This document shows, in pieces, positions 35,380 to 44,147 of a stretch of 64,000 bases of DNA (the first letter of the stretch is position 1; each line of letters opens with the position of its first letter). The stretch is from Shimia marina. Its GTDB lineage: Bacteria > Pseudomonadota > Alphaproteobacteria > Rhodobacterales > Rhodobacteraceae. Location: the NCBI RefSeq assembly GCF_001458175.1, contig NZ_CYPW01000017.1, positions 172,245 through 236,244 of the forward strand. The letters run 5' to 3'. The notes below the pieces were generated by a model. It was not told where the DNA came from and made no database searches. It saw nothing but the letters and a program-made list of their open reading frames with translations. A program made the translations under genes and the position numbers.

Positions 35380-36735
35380 ATGACCGCTGTCCCTATCGCG
35401 CCTCGCATGACCCGTGCGCCATCCCTGCCAGGCCCCCATGCGGGCTATATGCCCGGCTTTGGCAACGACTATGAAACCGAAGCCCTGCCCGACGCTTTGC
35501 CTCAGGGGATGAACAGCCCGCAGAAATGCAATTATGGTCTTTACGGAGAACAGCTCTCCGGTACCGCCTTCACGGCAGAACATGTTGAGCGCACGTGGTG
35601 CTATCGGCTGCGTCCCTCGGTCAAACACAATGGCCGCTATGAAAAGATTGATGTGCCTTATTGGCAATCCGCGCCCAATATTGATCCGTCTCTGAACAGT
35701 CTGGGACAATACCGATGGGATCCGGTGCCGCACTCTGACGCAGCGCTCACATGGATCACAGGCATGCGCACCATGACGACTGCGGGCGACGTGAATACAC
35801 AGGTGGGCATGGCCAGCCATATTTATCTCGTGAACAGCTCCATGGAAGATGAGTATTTCTTCTCTGCGGATTCCGAACTGCTGGTGGTGCCGCAAGAAGG
35901 GAGGCTGCGGTTTTACACAGAGTTGGGCATCATAGATCTGGAGCCCAAAGAGATTGCCATCCTGCCACGCGGGCTGGTCTACCGCGTTGAGGTGCTGCAA
36001 GGCCCTGCACGCGGCTTTGTCTGCGAAAACTATGGACAGAAATTTGAGCTGCCCGGTCGCGGCCCGATTGGGGCCAATTGCATGGCCAATCCGCGAGATT
36101 TCAAGGCGCCTGTGGCGGCCTTTGAAGACCGCGAAGGGCCCTCCACCGTGAACGTTAAATGGTGCGGGCAATTTCATCGCACACAGATTGGTCAATCCCC
36201 GCTGGATGTGGTGGCCTGGCACGGCAACTACGCGCCCTTGAAATACGACCTGCGCAGCTATTGCCCAGTGGGGGCCGTGCTGTTTGATCACCCAGACCCT
36301 TCTATCTTCACAGTACTGACAGCCCCCTCAGGCGTGCCGGGCACTGCCAATATCGATTTTGTTCTGTTCCGCGAGCGTTGGATGGTGGCCGAAGACACCT
36401 TCCGCCCGCCATGGTACCACAAGAACATCATGTCCGAGCTGATGGGCAACATCTATGGACAGTATGACGCCAAACCACAGGGCTTCACCCCTGGCGGCAT
36501 GAGCCTGCACAATATGATGATGCCGCACGGTCCTGACAGAAACGCATTTGAAGGCGCCTCAAACGCCAACCTTGGCCCGGATAAGCTCGACAATACTATG
36601 TCCTTTATGTTTGAGACCCGCTTTCCCCAGCATCTCACCAAATTTGCCGCACAAGAGGCCCCGGTGCAGGACGACTACATCACCTGTTGGACGGAGATCG
36701 AAAAGAAGTTCGACGGAACTCCGGGAAAAAAGTAA
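35380..36735 (+). CDS. hmgA: Homogentisate 1,2-dioxygenase
   Basis: HmgA opens the ring of homogentisate with Fe(II) and O2 to give maleylacetoacetate. The 451-residue protein begins near [20 protein letters not shown] and has [35 protein letters not shown], and the iron-site region [18 protein letters not shown] followed by [13 protein letters not shown]. Length is normal. CAGGAGTG lies before the ATG. It leads the aromatic cluster with fahA; the intervening gene is an MBL-fold hydrolase, and the isomerase that usually links the two is not here. Confidence 0.96.
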   Translation: MTAVPIAPRMTRAPSLPGPHAGYMPGFGNDYETEALPDALPQGMNSPQKCNYGLYGEQLSGTAFTAEHVERTWCYRLRPSVKHNGRYEKIDVPYWQSAPNIDPSLNSLGQYRWDPVPHSDAALTWITGMRTMTTAGDVNTQVGMASHIYLVNSSMEDEYFFSADSELLVVPQEGRLRFYTELGIIDLEPKEIAILPRGLVYRVEVLQGPARGFVCENYGQKFELPGRGPIGANCMANPRDFKAPVAAFEDREGPSTVNVKWCGQFHRTQIGQSPLDVVAWHGNYAPLKYDLRSYCPVGAVLFDHPDPSIFTVLTAPSGVPGTANIDFVLFRERWMVAEDTFRPPWYHKNIMSELMGNIYGQYDAKPQGFTPGGMSLHNMMMPHGPDRNAFEGASNANLGPDKLDNTMSFMFETRFPQHLTKFAAQEAPVQDDYITCWTEIEKKFDGTPGKK

Positions 36736-36752
36736 GCTCGCCGTCAAAAACA

Positions 36753-36811
36753 GGGGGCTTTGCCCCCGTCACAGAAAACTGTGACTCCCCCAGGATATTT
36801 GGGGTCAAATG
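36753..36811. repeat. Composite palindromic intergenic element after hmgA
   Basis: Three hairpins follow each other: GGGGGC-TTT-GCCCCC (36753-36767), GTCACAG-AAAA-CTGTGAC (36768-36785) and CCCC...GGGG (36787-36804) around AGGATATTT. The last part, with the tail GGGGTCAAATGA, has the look of a palindromic element frequent in Rhodobacterales genomes (from memory, not searched). It may end or protect the hmgA mRNA, and it supplies a spurious ATG at 36809. Confidence 0.6.
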
Positions 36812-36835
36812 AAACCGCTCAGCACTGGACACATC

Positions 36836-37690
36836 ATGCATCACACACAGGTCACCTTACTGGGCACCAAAGGCGGGCCTGCCATTCGTCCGGGCACCCG
36901 CATGCCCACATCCTTGCTTATTCAAATGGATGGAATGACTGTCTTGGTGGATGCGGGCCTTGGCGTGAGCCGCGCGCTTTGTGATGCTGGCATGGCTCTC
37001 ACAGATCTGGATGCCATCCTGATTACACATCTGCATTCTGACCACTATCTTGAACTGGGCCCCCTTCTGCACACCGCGTGGACCGCAGGATTGAACACGC
37101 CAATCGCGATCTATGGCCCGGAAGGGCTGACGCAATATTGGGACAGCTTCCTGCAAGCCATGTCCTTTGATATCGAGCTGCGCCTGCGCGACGAAGGCCG
37201 CCCCGCCTTGGCACCTTTGGCACAGATCCATGTGCTCAACACCGGTGACATGGCCCTTGGATCGCTTCAGGTGAAAGTCATGCGCAACACACATCCTCCC
37301 ATCATCGACAGCTTCGCCCTGCGCATTGAAGGCCAAGAACACAGCGTTGTCCTGTCAGGCGACACAGCCCCAATGGAGGAGATGGTCTCTTTTGCCCAAG
37401 GGGCCGACCTGCTGGTCCATGAGGCCATGCTCTCGGCAGGCATTGATGCGCTCTGTGCGCGGGTCGGCAATGGGGATGACCGGCTGCGTCTGCATCTGGA
37501 ACGCAGCCACACCCCGGCAGCTGAAGCTGGGCGTATTGCCAAAGACGCCGGGGTGGCTCGACTGGCACTCAACCATCTTGTGCCCTGCGATGATCCGGAT
37601 TTCACAGAAGCACACTGGCAGGAAGAGACCCGATGCACATGGGATGGCCCTCTGTTCATTGGCACCGATGGCATGACCATTTCTCTCTGA
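36836..37690 (+). CDS. MBL-fold metallo-hydrolase
   Basis: About 284 residues of metallo-beta-lactamase fold. The metal motif is THLHSDHYLELGPLL (HxHxDH), with further ligands in MRNTHPPII, VLSGDTAP and LNHLVPCDDP. It resembles RNase Z-like/AtsA-type hydrolases. I start at ATG 36836 (MHHTQVTLLGTKGGP), since the in-frame ATG at 36809 arises from a repeat-like element; that alternative would add nine residues. Placed between hmgA and fahA, it may act on a ring-cleavage intermediate or ester, but no function is proven. Confidence 0.82.
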   Translation: MHHTQVTLLGTKGGPAIRPGTRMPTSLLIQMDGMTVLVDAGLGVSRALCDAGMALTDLDAILITHLHSDHYLELGPLLHTAWTAGLNTPIAIYGPEGLTQYWDSFLQAMSFDIELRLRDEGRPALAPLAQIHVLNTGDMALGSLQVKVMRNTHPPIIDSFALRIEGQEHSVVLSGDTAPMEEMVSFAQGADLLVHEAMLSAGIDALCARVGNGDDRLRLHLERSHTPAAEAGRIAKDAGVARLALNHLVPCDDPDFTEAHWQEETRCTWDGPLFIGTDGMTISL

Positions 37691-37711
37691 TACACTCCAA
37701 AGGACCCGCCC

Positions 37712-38977
37712 ATGGCTTTGCTCCCGTCTTGGATCGACAGCGCCAATGCACCAGACCATCCATTTCCGCTCAACAACCTGCCTTATGGCGTGTTCTCCGT
37801 ATCAGATGGCGCATTACGATGTGGCACCGCGATCGGCGAACGCATTGTCGATCTAACGGGTCTGGAAGCTGCGAATATCCTGCGGGCGGATCCTGATGCC
37901 GATGTGCTGGACGCGCTTTATTGGAACGACTTTATGGAACTGGGCCCAAAGGTCTGGCAAAGCTATCGCCACATGTTGCAAGCCCTCTTGAGCATATCCG
38001 CCTCAGAAGACATTCAGGAAACTCTCACGTATTTCTCTCTGCCTCTGACGGAAGCGACACTGCACTTGCCTTTTAAGGTCAGTGAATACACCGATTTTTA
38101 TGCCGGCGAGCATCACGCAGTGAATGTCGGCACAATGTTTCGCGGCGCAGAAAACGCCCTACCGCCAAACTGGCGGCACATGCCAATCGGCTACAATGGT
38201 CGCGCCTCATCCGTCGTGGTTTCCGGAACGGCAATCCGCCGCCCTTGGGGGCAGTTGAAATCCGCAGACCACACGCAGCCTGCCTTTCTGCCCAGCCGCC
38301 GGTTTGACATTGAATTGGAGCTTGGTGCCATTGTCGGGCAGGCGTCGCATGGGCCTCTCACGGTCCAAGAAGCTGACGACAATATCTTTGGCTACGTGCT
38401 TCTAAATGATTGGTCGGCGCGCGATATTCAGGCTTGGGAGTATCAGCCCCTTGGGCCGTTTCAGGCCAAAGCCACCGCCACATCCCTTTCTCCATGGATT
38501 GTCACCAAAGAGGCCCTCGCCCCATTCCGCACCCATGCTCCAGCACGACAGATTGCCTTGTTGGAACACCTCAAGGATGTGGGGCCGATGCTTTATGACA
38601 TCGACCTCAGCGTCATGATGGCACCAGATGGCAAAGCGGCCACGTCCATCGCACGCACAAATGCCAAACAACTATATTACTCTTCCGCGCAACAGCTTGC
38701 GCACCACAGCAGTTCTGGCTGCCCGATGAATGTCGGAGATCTTCTGGGCTCAGGTACGATCTCTGGCCCCCACAAACCAGAGCGTGGCAGTCTCCTGGAA
38801 CTGAGCTGGGGCGGAAAAGAGCCTTTGACCCTTGATACGGGGGAGCAGCGTACTTTCATTGAGGATGGAGACACGCTCACCCTGTCCGGCGCTGCGCGGG
38901 GAGACGGCTACACCATCGGATTTGGTGACTGTAGTGGCACCGTTCTGCCCGCGCTTTCGGACCCCTACGAAAGATAA
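37712..38977 (+). CDS. fahA: Fumarylacetoacetase
   Basis: FahA hydrolyses fumarylacetoacetate to fumarate and acetoacetate. The 421-residue enzyme has the N-terminal SH3-like domain (PLNNLPYGVFS) and the metal-binding catalytic domain with YTDFYAGEHHAVNVGTMFRG, PAFLPSRRFDIELELGAIVG, LNDWSARDIQAWEYQPLGPF and GSGTISGP. Length matches the family. It is 21 bp after the MBL gene. It works with HmgA; the maleylacetoacetate isomerase step needs a gene outside the window or proceeds otherwise. Confidence 0.95.
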   Translation: MALLPSWIDSANAPDHPFPLNNLPYGVFSVSDGALRCGTAIGERIVDLTGLEAANILRADPDADVLDALYWNDFMELGPKVWQSYRHMLQALLSISASEDIQETLTYFSLPLTEATLHLPFKVSEYTDFYAGEHHAVNVGTMFRGAENALPPNWRHMPIGYNGRASSVVVSGTAIRRPWGQLKSADHTQPAFLPSRRFDIELELGAIVGQASHGPLTVQEADDNIFGYVLLNDWSARDIQAWEYQPLGPFQAKATATSLSPWIVTKEALAPFRTHAPARQIALLEHLKDVGPMLYDIDLSVMMAPDGKAATSIARTNAKQLYYSSAQQLAHHSSSGCPMNVGDLLGSGTISGPHKPERGSLLELSWGGKEPLTLDTGEQRTFIEDGDTLTLSGAARGDGYTIGFGDCSGTVLPALSDPYER

Positions 38978-38982
38978 CTCAG

Positions 38983-39543
38983 ATGACCACACGGCCTCGC
39001 TATGTTGGATATGTCGCAATGAGTCTGGATGGCTACATTGCCACGCCGGATGGCAGCGTGGACTGGCTAACCCCTTTCAACGCTGCTTTGGCCGACTGTC
39101 ATGACGAAGCTGACGGAGGCTATGACGCATTTATTCAATCTGTGGATGCGGTTCTCATGGGCCGCAGTACTTTCTGTCAGGTACTGCGCTGGGGCTGGCC
39201 CTATGGAGATCGCGCAGGCTACGTTCTGACCCACCGTCATGACTACAAGGGGGATCACATCACCGCCGCCGGACCGATGGATGATCTACGATCAGCCATT
39301 GAGGCAAAGGGGCACAAACACGTCTGGATCATGGGCGGAGGCGAGACGCAGCGGGCCGCCATCGATGCCGGCATGTTTGACGAAATCTCCGTGTTTGTCA
39401 TGCCAACCTTACTGGGTGATGGGCTGCCCTGTTTTGCCAAAGGCGTGCAACACCCGCTCACATTTCGATCCGCAACACCAAAATCCGGCGGAATTTTGCA
39501 GCTTCAGTACGACATTCCCAAACCCGTGGAGACACCGGTGTGA
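38983..39543 (+). CDS. Dihydrofolate reductase / RibD C-terminal family protein
   Basis: A 186-residue RibD_C-type reductase: YVGYVAMSLDGYIATPDGSV, DAVLMGRSTFCQVLRWGWPY, HVWIMGGGETQRAAIDAGMF and DEISVFVMPTLLGDGLPCF. This fold binds NAD(P)H and reduces pterin- or riboflavin-precursor-like compounds, but most stand-alone members are uncharacterised. It lies 5 bp after fahA, hence probably in the same transcript. A link to aromatic degradation is only positional. Confidence 0.88.
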   Translation: MTTRPRYVGYVAMSLDGYIATPDGSVDWLTPFNAALADCHDEADGGYDAFIQSVDAVLMGRSTFCQVLRWGWPYGDRAGYVLTHRHDYKGDHITAAGPMDDLRSAIEAKGHKHVWIMGGGETQRAAIDAGMFDEISVFVMPTLLGDGLPCFAKGVQHPLTFRSATPKSGGILQLQYDIPKPVETPV

Positions 39544-39619
39544 TTGCGGCAAATCGCTTGGCGAATTGTCCAATTCCCCATACACACTCAAAAGTAGAAT
39601 GTACTTAAAGGACAGTCTC

Positions 39620-40096
39620 TTGAAAAATATTTCCCGCATCCTTGCCCTTTGCCTGCCACTGTTTGCAACCTCTGTGCAGGCGCAATCTGCAGCAGATCTC
39701 TCACAGGCCTACACACAGATGCCCGAAGTCCAGCAGATGATGGATGACATGTTCTCAAAAGACTCCATGATCTCTCAGATGAAGCTCTCAATGCCCCCCA
39801 GCATTGAGCTGACAGAACAGCAGTGGAACGACCTTGGCGCGCTGATGTCTGGCGAGATGCAGGGTTTCAAACCCAAGCTCGAAGTTCTGATGCAAGACAC
39901 GATGGCAACGTCTTTTTCAGAAGACGAACTTCAGGCGCTGATCGCGTTCTACAGTTCCGAACATGGCGCATCGATCATGACCAAAATGCCTCTCATGATG
40001 CAATCCGTTATGACCAACATGGGCAGTGACTTGCAGGCCATGCAACAACGCGTCACGCCTCAGATTGTCGAGATAATCTCCTCTAGCGGTGAATAA
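39620..40096 (+). CDS. DUF2059 family secreted protein
   Basis: A protein of about 158 residues with signal peptide MKNISRILALCLPLFATSVQ. The mature part has the DUF2059-type helical segment SFSEDELQALIAFYSSEHGASIMTK with MPLMMQ following. I prefer the TTG at 39620, seven bases after AAAGGA, over an ATG at 39599 which has no ribosome site and would lengthen the signal peptide. The domain is of unknown function and is seen in many periplasmic proteins of proteobacteria. Confidence 0.78.
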   Translation: MKNISRILALCLPLFATSVQAQSAADLSQAYTQMPEVQQMMDDMFSKDSMISQMKLSMPPSIELTEQQWNDLGALMSGEMQGFKPKLEVLMQDTMATSFSEDELQALIAFYSSEHGASIMTKMPLMMQSVMTNMGSDLQAMQQRVTPQIVEIISSSGE

Positions 40097-40306
40097 AATC
40101 TGACGTGAGAAAGTGCGCCATAAATGGTGCGCAGGCATCGTCGCCATTGATCCTCAGCGCTTGAAGCCAGCAGCACCACCTGTCACCGCGCGCGGCTCCT
40201 TAGGGCCGCGATGCACCGGCTGTCTTTGATCCAGATCGTGGCACGCCCCACAATTGTTCACAATCATCTCCCCGTTGCACGCGCGCTTTTCAATGGGAGA
40301 TGCCCC

Positions 40307-41917
40307 ATGACTAAGACTTTTGACGCTCCGCTTTACGCCTACTCACGCAGCCCTGATCAGGATGAAGGCCTGCCCGTACGCCACCCTGTCGTTGTCATTG
40401 GTGCAGGCCCTGTCGGACTTGCCACCGCCGTAGATCTTGCACAGCAAGGCGTGAAAGTGGTGCTATTGTCAGACGGTGACCACATTGCCAAAGGGTCGCG
40501 CGCCTTTTGCTTTGGCCAACGCCCGCTGGAAATTCTCGATCGTATCGGCTGTGGTCACGAGATGATGGACCGCGGCCTGCACTGGAGCAAAGGCAAGGTG
40601 TTCCTAGGCCAGCGGGAGATTTATGATTTCGCCCACGCAGAAGATCCGGGCCACAAATGGCCCGCCTTCCTCAATTTGCAGCAATACGCATTAGAAGAAA
40701 TCCTGATCACCCGCATTCGCGACCTGCAAAAGCAAGACGCACCCATCGAAATTCGTGGCGGGAACAAGGTTGAGGCCATTGGTCAGCATGACGATCACGT
40801 CACACTGGAAGTCGAGACGCCAGAAGGCAGCTACACCATAGAGGCCGACTGGCTGGTCGCCTGCGACGGGGCCAACTCCCCCACACGCCGCATGTTGGGC
40901 ATCCCTTTTGACGGGACCATGTTTGAGGATAATTTTCTAATTGCCGATATTGAGATGACCACAGACCGCCCTGCGGAACGCTGGTTCTGGTTTGATCCAC
41001 CGTTCAATCAGGGTCAATCCGCGCTCCTGCAAAAACAGCCAGACAATCTCTGGCGCATTGATTTGCAGCTGGGCCCCGACATCGACAAAGAACAAGAAGC
41101 ACGCCCGGAAAATGTTACCTCGCGCCTTAGAAGCATGCTCGGGGACGAAGCGTCTTTCACTCTAAAGTGGGCGTCTGTCTACAGCTTCCAATGCTGCCGC
41201 ATGGAGAACTTTATACATGGTCGCACGATTTTTGCAGGCGACAGCGCCCATCAAGTGTCCCCCTTTGGCGCCAGGGGTGCGAATGCAGGTTTGCAGGATG
41301 CGGACAACCTCGCCTGGAAACTCAAACTGGTACTTGAAGGGGGCGCACCCGCAGCGCTGATCCAGAGTTATCACATCGAACGCGCGTGCAGCGCCGATGA
41401 GAACATGCAAAATTCCGTCAACGCCACGGAATTCATCACCCCCAAATCAGAGACGAGCCGCATCCTGCGCGACGCAGTGCTGACGCTTGCTAAAGACTAT
41501 GACTTTGCCCGTTCTATGGTCAACTCGGGACGCCTCACCACCCCATCCAACTATGACACCAGCCCCCTCAATTCTGCTGATGCATTGGCAGGGCCTGACA
41601 TGAGCCGCCCCGGCAGCCGCTGTCCGGATGCTCCCTTGGGGGATCACTATCTTCTGGACGTTCTTGGCAACGGTTTCACCCTACTCACCATAGATGCCGA
41701 CGCCCCCGATAGCGTTACAGAAAACGACGTCATAGTGAAACGCCTTGCCCTCTCGGCCCGGGATGACATCTCACGTACACTCACGCGCCAGTTTCTGGGC
41801 GACTGTCCAAGTGCCGTCTACCTCATCAGACCAGACCAGCATATCGCCGCTCGCCGAGAAAGTTATGACGATTTACAGTTCCGCGCAGCTCTGCGGCGCG
41901 CGACAGGCAAGGAGTAG
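40307..41917 (+). CDS. FAD-dependent aromatic hydroxylase (large component)
   Basis: A 536-residue class A flavoprotein monooxygenase. It has the FAD fingerprint VVVIGAGPVGLATAVDLAQQ, the DG motif in LVACDGANSPTRRMLGI, and the GD motif in IFAGDSAHQVSPFGARGANA. The family hydroxylates phenolic acids with NAD(P)H and O2. The next gene, 4 bp later, is a tiny DUF2783 protein. This arrangement near hmgA resembles the MhaAB two-component 3-hydroxyphenylacetate 6-hydroxylase of Pseudomonas putida, which makes homogentisate; I infer the same here, not certain. Confidence 0.88.
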   Translation: MTKTFDAPLYAYSRSPDQDEGLPVRHPVVVIGAGPVGLATAVDLAQQGVKVVLLSDGDHIAKGSRAFCFGQRPLEILDRIGCGHEMMDRGLHWSKGKVFLGQREIYDFAHAEDPGHKWPAFLNLQQYALEEILITRIRDLQKQDAPIEIRGGNKVEAIGQHDDHVTLEVETPEGSYTIEADWLVACDGANSPTRRMLGIPFDGTMFEDNFLIADIEMTTDRPAERWFWFDPPFNQGQSALLQKQPDNLWRIDLQLGPDIDKEQEARPENVTSRLRSMLGDEASFTLKWASVYSFQCCRMENFIHGRTIFAGDSAHQVSPFGARGANAGLQDADNLAWKLKLVLEGGAPAALIQSYHIERACSADENMQNSVNATEFITPKSETSRILRDAVLTLAKDYDFARSMVNSGRLTTPSNYDTSPLNSADALAGPDMSRPGSRCPDAPLGDHYLLDVLGNGFTLLTIDADAPDSVTENDVIVKRLALSARDDISRTLTRQFLGDCPSAVYLIRPDQHIAARRESYDDLQFRAALRRATGKE

Positions 41918-41921
41918 CCGG

Positions 41922-42149
41922 ATGTCAGAAAATCAAACCGCCCCCCTTGTACTGACCCAAAACCTAGACGACGCAGATGGGTTTTATGCCGCGCTGGTCA
42001 ATGCCCATACAGGGCTGACCAAATCACAAAGCGATGCACTCAACGCGCGCCTGCTGTTGATTTTGGCCAACCAAATCGGTGATACCGTTCTACTGCGCGC
42101 TGCTATAAACAAGGCACGCACTGAGCCTAACAGTCAAAACTCGATCTGA
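41922..42149 (+). CDS. DUF2783 small protein, candidate hydroxylase coupling subunit
   Basis: A 75-residue helical protein (NLDDADGFYAALVNAHTGLT, SDALNARLLLILANQIGD) matching DUF2783. GGAG lies before the ATG at 41922, 4 bp after the flavin monooxygenase stop. DUF2783 genes follow this type of monooxygenase, and the small MhaB subunit is a coupling protein in P. putida, so a partner role is likely. Its last 16 bp overlap the convergent HpaR-like gene. No catalytic residues are expected. Confidence 0.82.
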   Translation: MSENQTAPLVLTQNLDDADGFYAALVNAHTGLTKSQSDALNARLLLILANQIGDTVLLRAAINKARTEPNSQNSI

Positions 42150-42586
42150 TTGAGATCATCAAGCAACTCTAGTAACTGATCGTATCTTTCGTCACCCAAA
42201 TGCTCCCTTAGTTGCTGTGCATATCCCCGAGCCGCGGGCATATTCACAGCAATCAACTCACGGCCAGCATCGGTTGCTTGGATTACCTGGCGGCGGCCGT
42301 CCTGCTCATCGCGTTGGCGGGTGACATACCCCTTCTCATCCAGCTTGTGCAAAATGCGTGTTAGACTGGGCAACAAAAGCACCGCACGCTCCGCGATGGT
42401 CGTGGGGTCCAGCGGTCCCTCTTCGACCAGGACGCGCACCACGCGCCACTGCTGTTCTGTCACACCGGCATCACTCAACAATGCACGCGCAGGTTTCATG
42501 ACCCGCTCCCGCGCACGCAACAAAGCGATGGGAAGCGATTGAGTTGTACTGGGAATATTAATCTTGCCTGTCATGGGGCTATTCAT
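42134..42586 (-). CDS. MarR-family regulator, HpaR-like
   Basis: About 150 residues. The winged helix runs DAGVTEQQWRVVRVLVEEGP, TTIAERAVLLLPSLTRILHK and the wing EKGYVTRQRDEQDGRRQVIQ. The start STTQSLPIALLRARERVMKP is typical of HpaR, repressor of homoprotocatechuate degradation. The ATG at 42586 is the likely start; 42574 and 42637 are other in-frame possibilities. Its setting between a phenolic hydroxylase and an importer supports control of an aromatic pathway. Confidence 0.85.
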   Translation of the reverse strand: MNSPMTGKINIPSTTQSLPIALLRARERVMKPARALLSDAGVTEQQWRVVRVLVEEGPLDPTTIAERAVLLLPSLTRILHKLDEKGYVTRQRDEQDGRRQVIQATDAGRELIAVNMPAARGYAQQLREHLGDERYDQLLELLDDLNQIEF

Positions 42587-42751
42587 GCACGGAAACTGCC
42601 AAAAACGCAATTTCTTTGGCCACGGCAGGAACCGCAAACGCAGCGTCCATTAACCACTTTCACGCAACGAAAGAAGGGACCCCATGCCTCACACCACGCG
42701 GCATAGGCGGGCGACAGACATAGGCCGCCCCACCTACGTAGTTTCCCCGAA

Positions 42752-42781
42752 TTGACCGTTTTTGCCCCCGGCACCTACGAT
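42752..42781 (+). promoter_or_regulatory. Candidate sigma-70 promoter of the ABC importer operon
   Basis: TTGACC at 42752 and TACGAT at 42776, 18 bp apart, lie about 53 bp before the substrate-binding protein ATG. CACCTACG occurs twice (42731 and 42772), partly over the -10 box, which may be an operator for the HpaR-like protein. Confidence 0.42.
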
Positions 42782-42833
42782 ATAGCCAATCCCTCTGGCC
42801 GCGCGCCTGAGGTGAGTTCAGGGAGGAAGATTC

Positions 42834-44006
42834 ATGAAGAAATGGCTCATTTCGAGCGCGGTTTCTGCTTTGGCGCTGACCAGCGCTGCAACCGCGGACA
42901 TCAAGATCGCGCATGTTTATGGCAAAACAGGCCCCTTTGAGGCCTACGCCAAGCAATCACACGACGGCCTCATGCTTGGTCTGGAATACGCCACGGGTGG
43001 CACCATGGAAATCAACGGCGACAAACTTATCGTGATTGAAAAGGACACGCAACTCAAGCCGGACAATGGCAAAGCTCTGCTGGAAGAGGCCTATGGCGAT
43101 GACGAAGTCGACGTCGCGGTGGGGCCCGTCAGCTCAGGCGTTGCTCTGGCCATGCTGCCGGTCGCAGAGGAATATGAAAAGCTCCTGATTGTAGAGCCTG
43201 CGGTCGCAGACAGCATCACCGGTGCCAACTGGAATCGCTATATCTTCCGCACCGGGCGCAACAGCTCCCAAGATGCCGTTGCCAACGCCATCGCACTTGC
43301 AGGTGAAGACGCTCAAATCGCCACACTTGCACAGGATTATGCTTTTGGCCGCGACGGGATCGCCGCCTTCCGCGAAGCTCTGGAAGGACAGGGACAATCC
43401 ATTGTCCATGAAGAATATGTCCCCACCGATACAACTGATTTCACTGCGGCGGCGGAACGTATTTTCACCGCCATGAAAGACCTTGAAGGCAACAAGAAGC
43501 TTTTCATCATCTGGGCCGGCGGCGGCAATCCGATGGGTAAAATCCAAGCCATGGACCCCTCCCGTTTCGGTGTTGAAATCGCCACCGGCGGTAACATCCT
43601 CGCGGCAATGAAAGCATACAAGGAGTTCCCGGAGCTTGAAGGGGCCACATATTACTACCATGAGATCCCAGAAAATGATGTGAACGACTGGCTGGTCAAA
43701 ACCCATCAGGACCGTTTCGGAACGCCCCCGGATTTCTTCACCGCAGGCGGCATGTCTGCGGGTATTGCCGTGGTCGAAGCCATCAAAAAAGCAGGCAGCA
43801 CCGACACCGAAGAGCTGATTGAGGCGATGGAGGGTATGGAATGGGAGACGCCCAAAGGCACCATGAAATTCCGTGCCGAAGATCATCAGGCGATGCAACC
43901 AATGTATCATTTTAAAATCCGCGTGGATGACTCCGTGGAATGGGGCATTCCTGAATTGGTCCGCGAGCTCTCCATCGAAGATCTCCCCATTCCAATCCGC
44001 AACTGA
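42834..44006 (+). CDS. ABC transporter periplasmic substrate-binding protein (LivK-type)
   Basis: The 390-residue protein has a signal peptide (MKKWLISSAVSALALTSAAT) and a type I periplasmic binding fold: IKIAHVYGKTGPFEAYAKQS, GPVSSGVALAMLPVAEEYEK, NRYIFRTGRNSSQDAVANAI, LAQDYAFGRDGIAAF. GGGAGGAAG is a strong ribosome site. It leads a complete HAAT-type importer. Branched-chain systems in such settings often carry aromatic acids; the location next to a phenolic hydroxylase makes an aromatic ligand the leading guess. Confidence 0.92.
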   Translation: MKKWLISSAVSALALTSAATADIKIAHVYGKTGPFEAYAKQSHDGLMLGLEYATGGTMEINGDKLIVIEKDTQLKPDNGKALLEEAYGDDEVDVAVGPVSSGVALAMLPVAEEYEKLLIVEPAVADSITGANWNRYIFRTGRNSSQDAVANAIALAGEDAQIATLAQDYAFGRDGIAAFREALEGQGQSIVHEEYVPTDTTDFTAAAERIFTAMKDLEGNKKLFIIWAGGGNPMGKIQAMDPSRFGVEIATGGNILAAMKAYKEFPELEGATYYYHEIPENDVNDWLVKTHQDRFGTPPDFFTAGGMSAGIAVVEAIKKAGSTDTEELIEAMEGMEWETPKGTMKFRAEDHQAMQPMYHFKIRVDDSVEWGIPELVRELSIEDLPIPIRN

Positions 44007-44063
44007 TTGGCGCGCTATTCGGCGCAGCACCCTATATCCGCTGCGCCGTCTTCACCTCCCGGT

Positions 44064-44122
44064 GCCGGGCCTGATCCGGCAAATTCGCGCCACCACAAGA
44101 GGCCCCGGATCACGTCCGGGGC
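44064..44122. repeat. Two tandem REP-like palindromes between SBP and ATPase genes
   Basis: GCCGG-gcctgat-CCGGC (44064-44080) and GCCCCGGA-tcacg-TCCGGGGC (44102-44122) fold as adjacent hairpins in the only long gap of the importer operon. Both palindromes look like dispersed alphaproteobacterial REP elements. No T tract follows, so they more likely stabilise the upstream mRNA than stop transcription. Confidence 0.65.
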
Positions 44123-44147
44123 GCGTCATCCAACAGGCTCCTGACCC

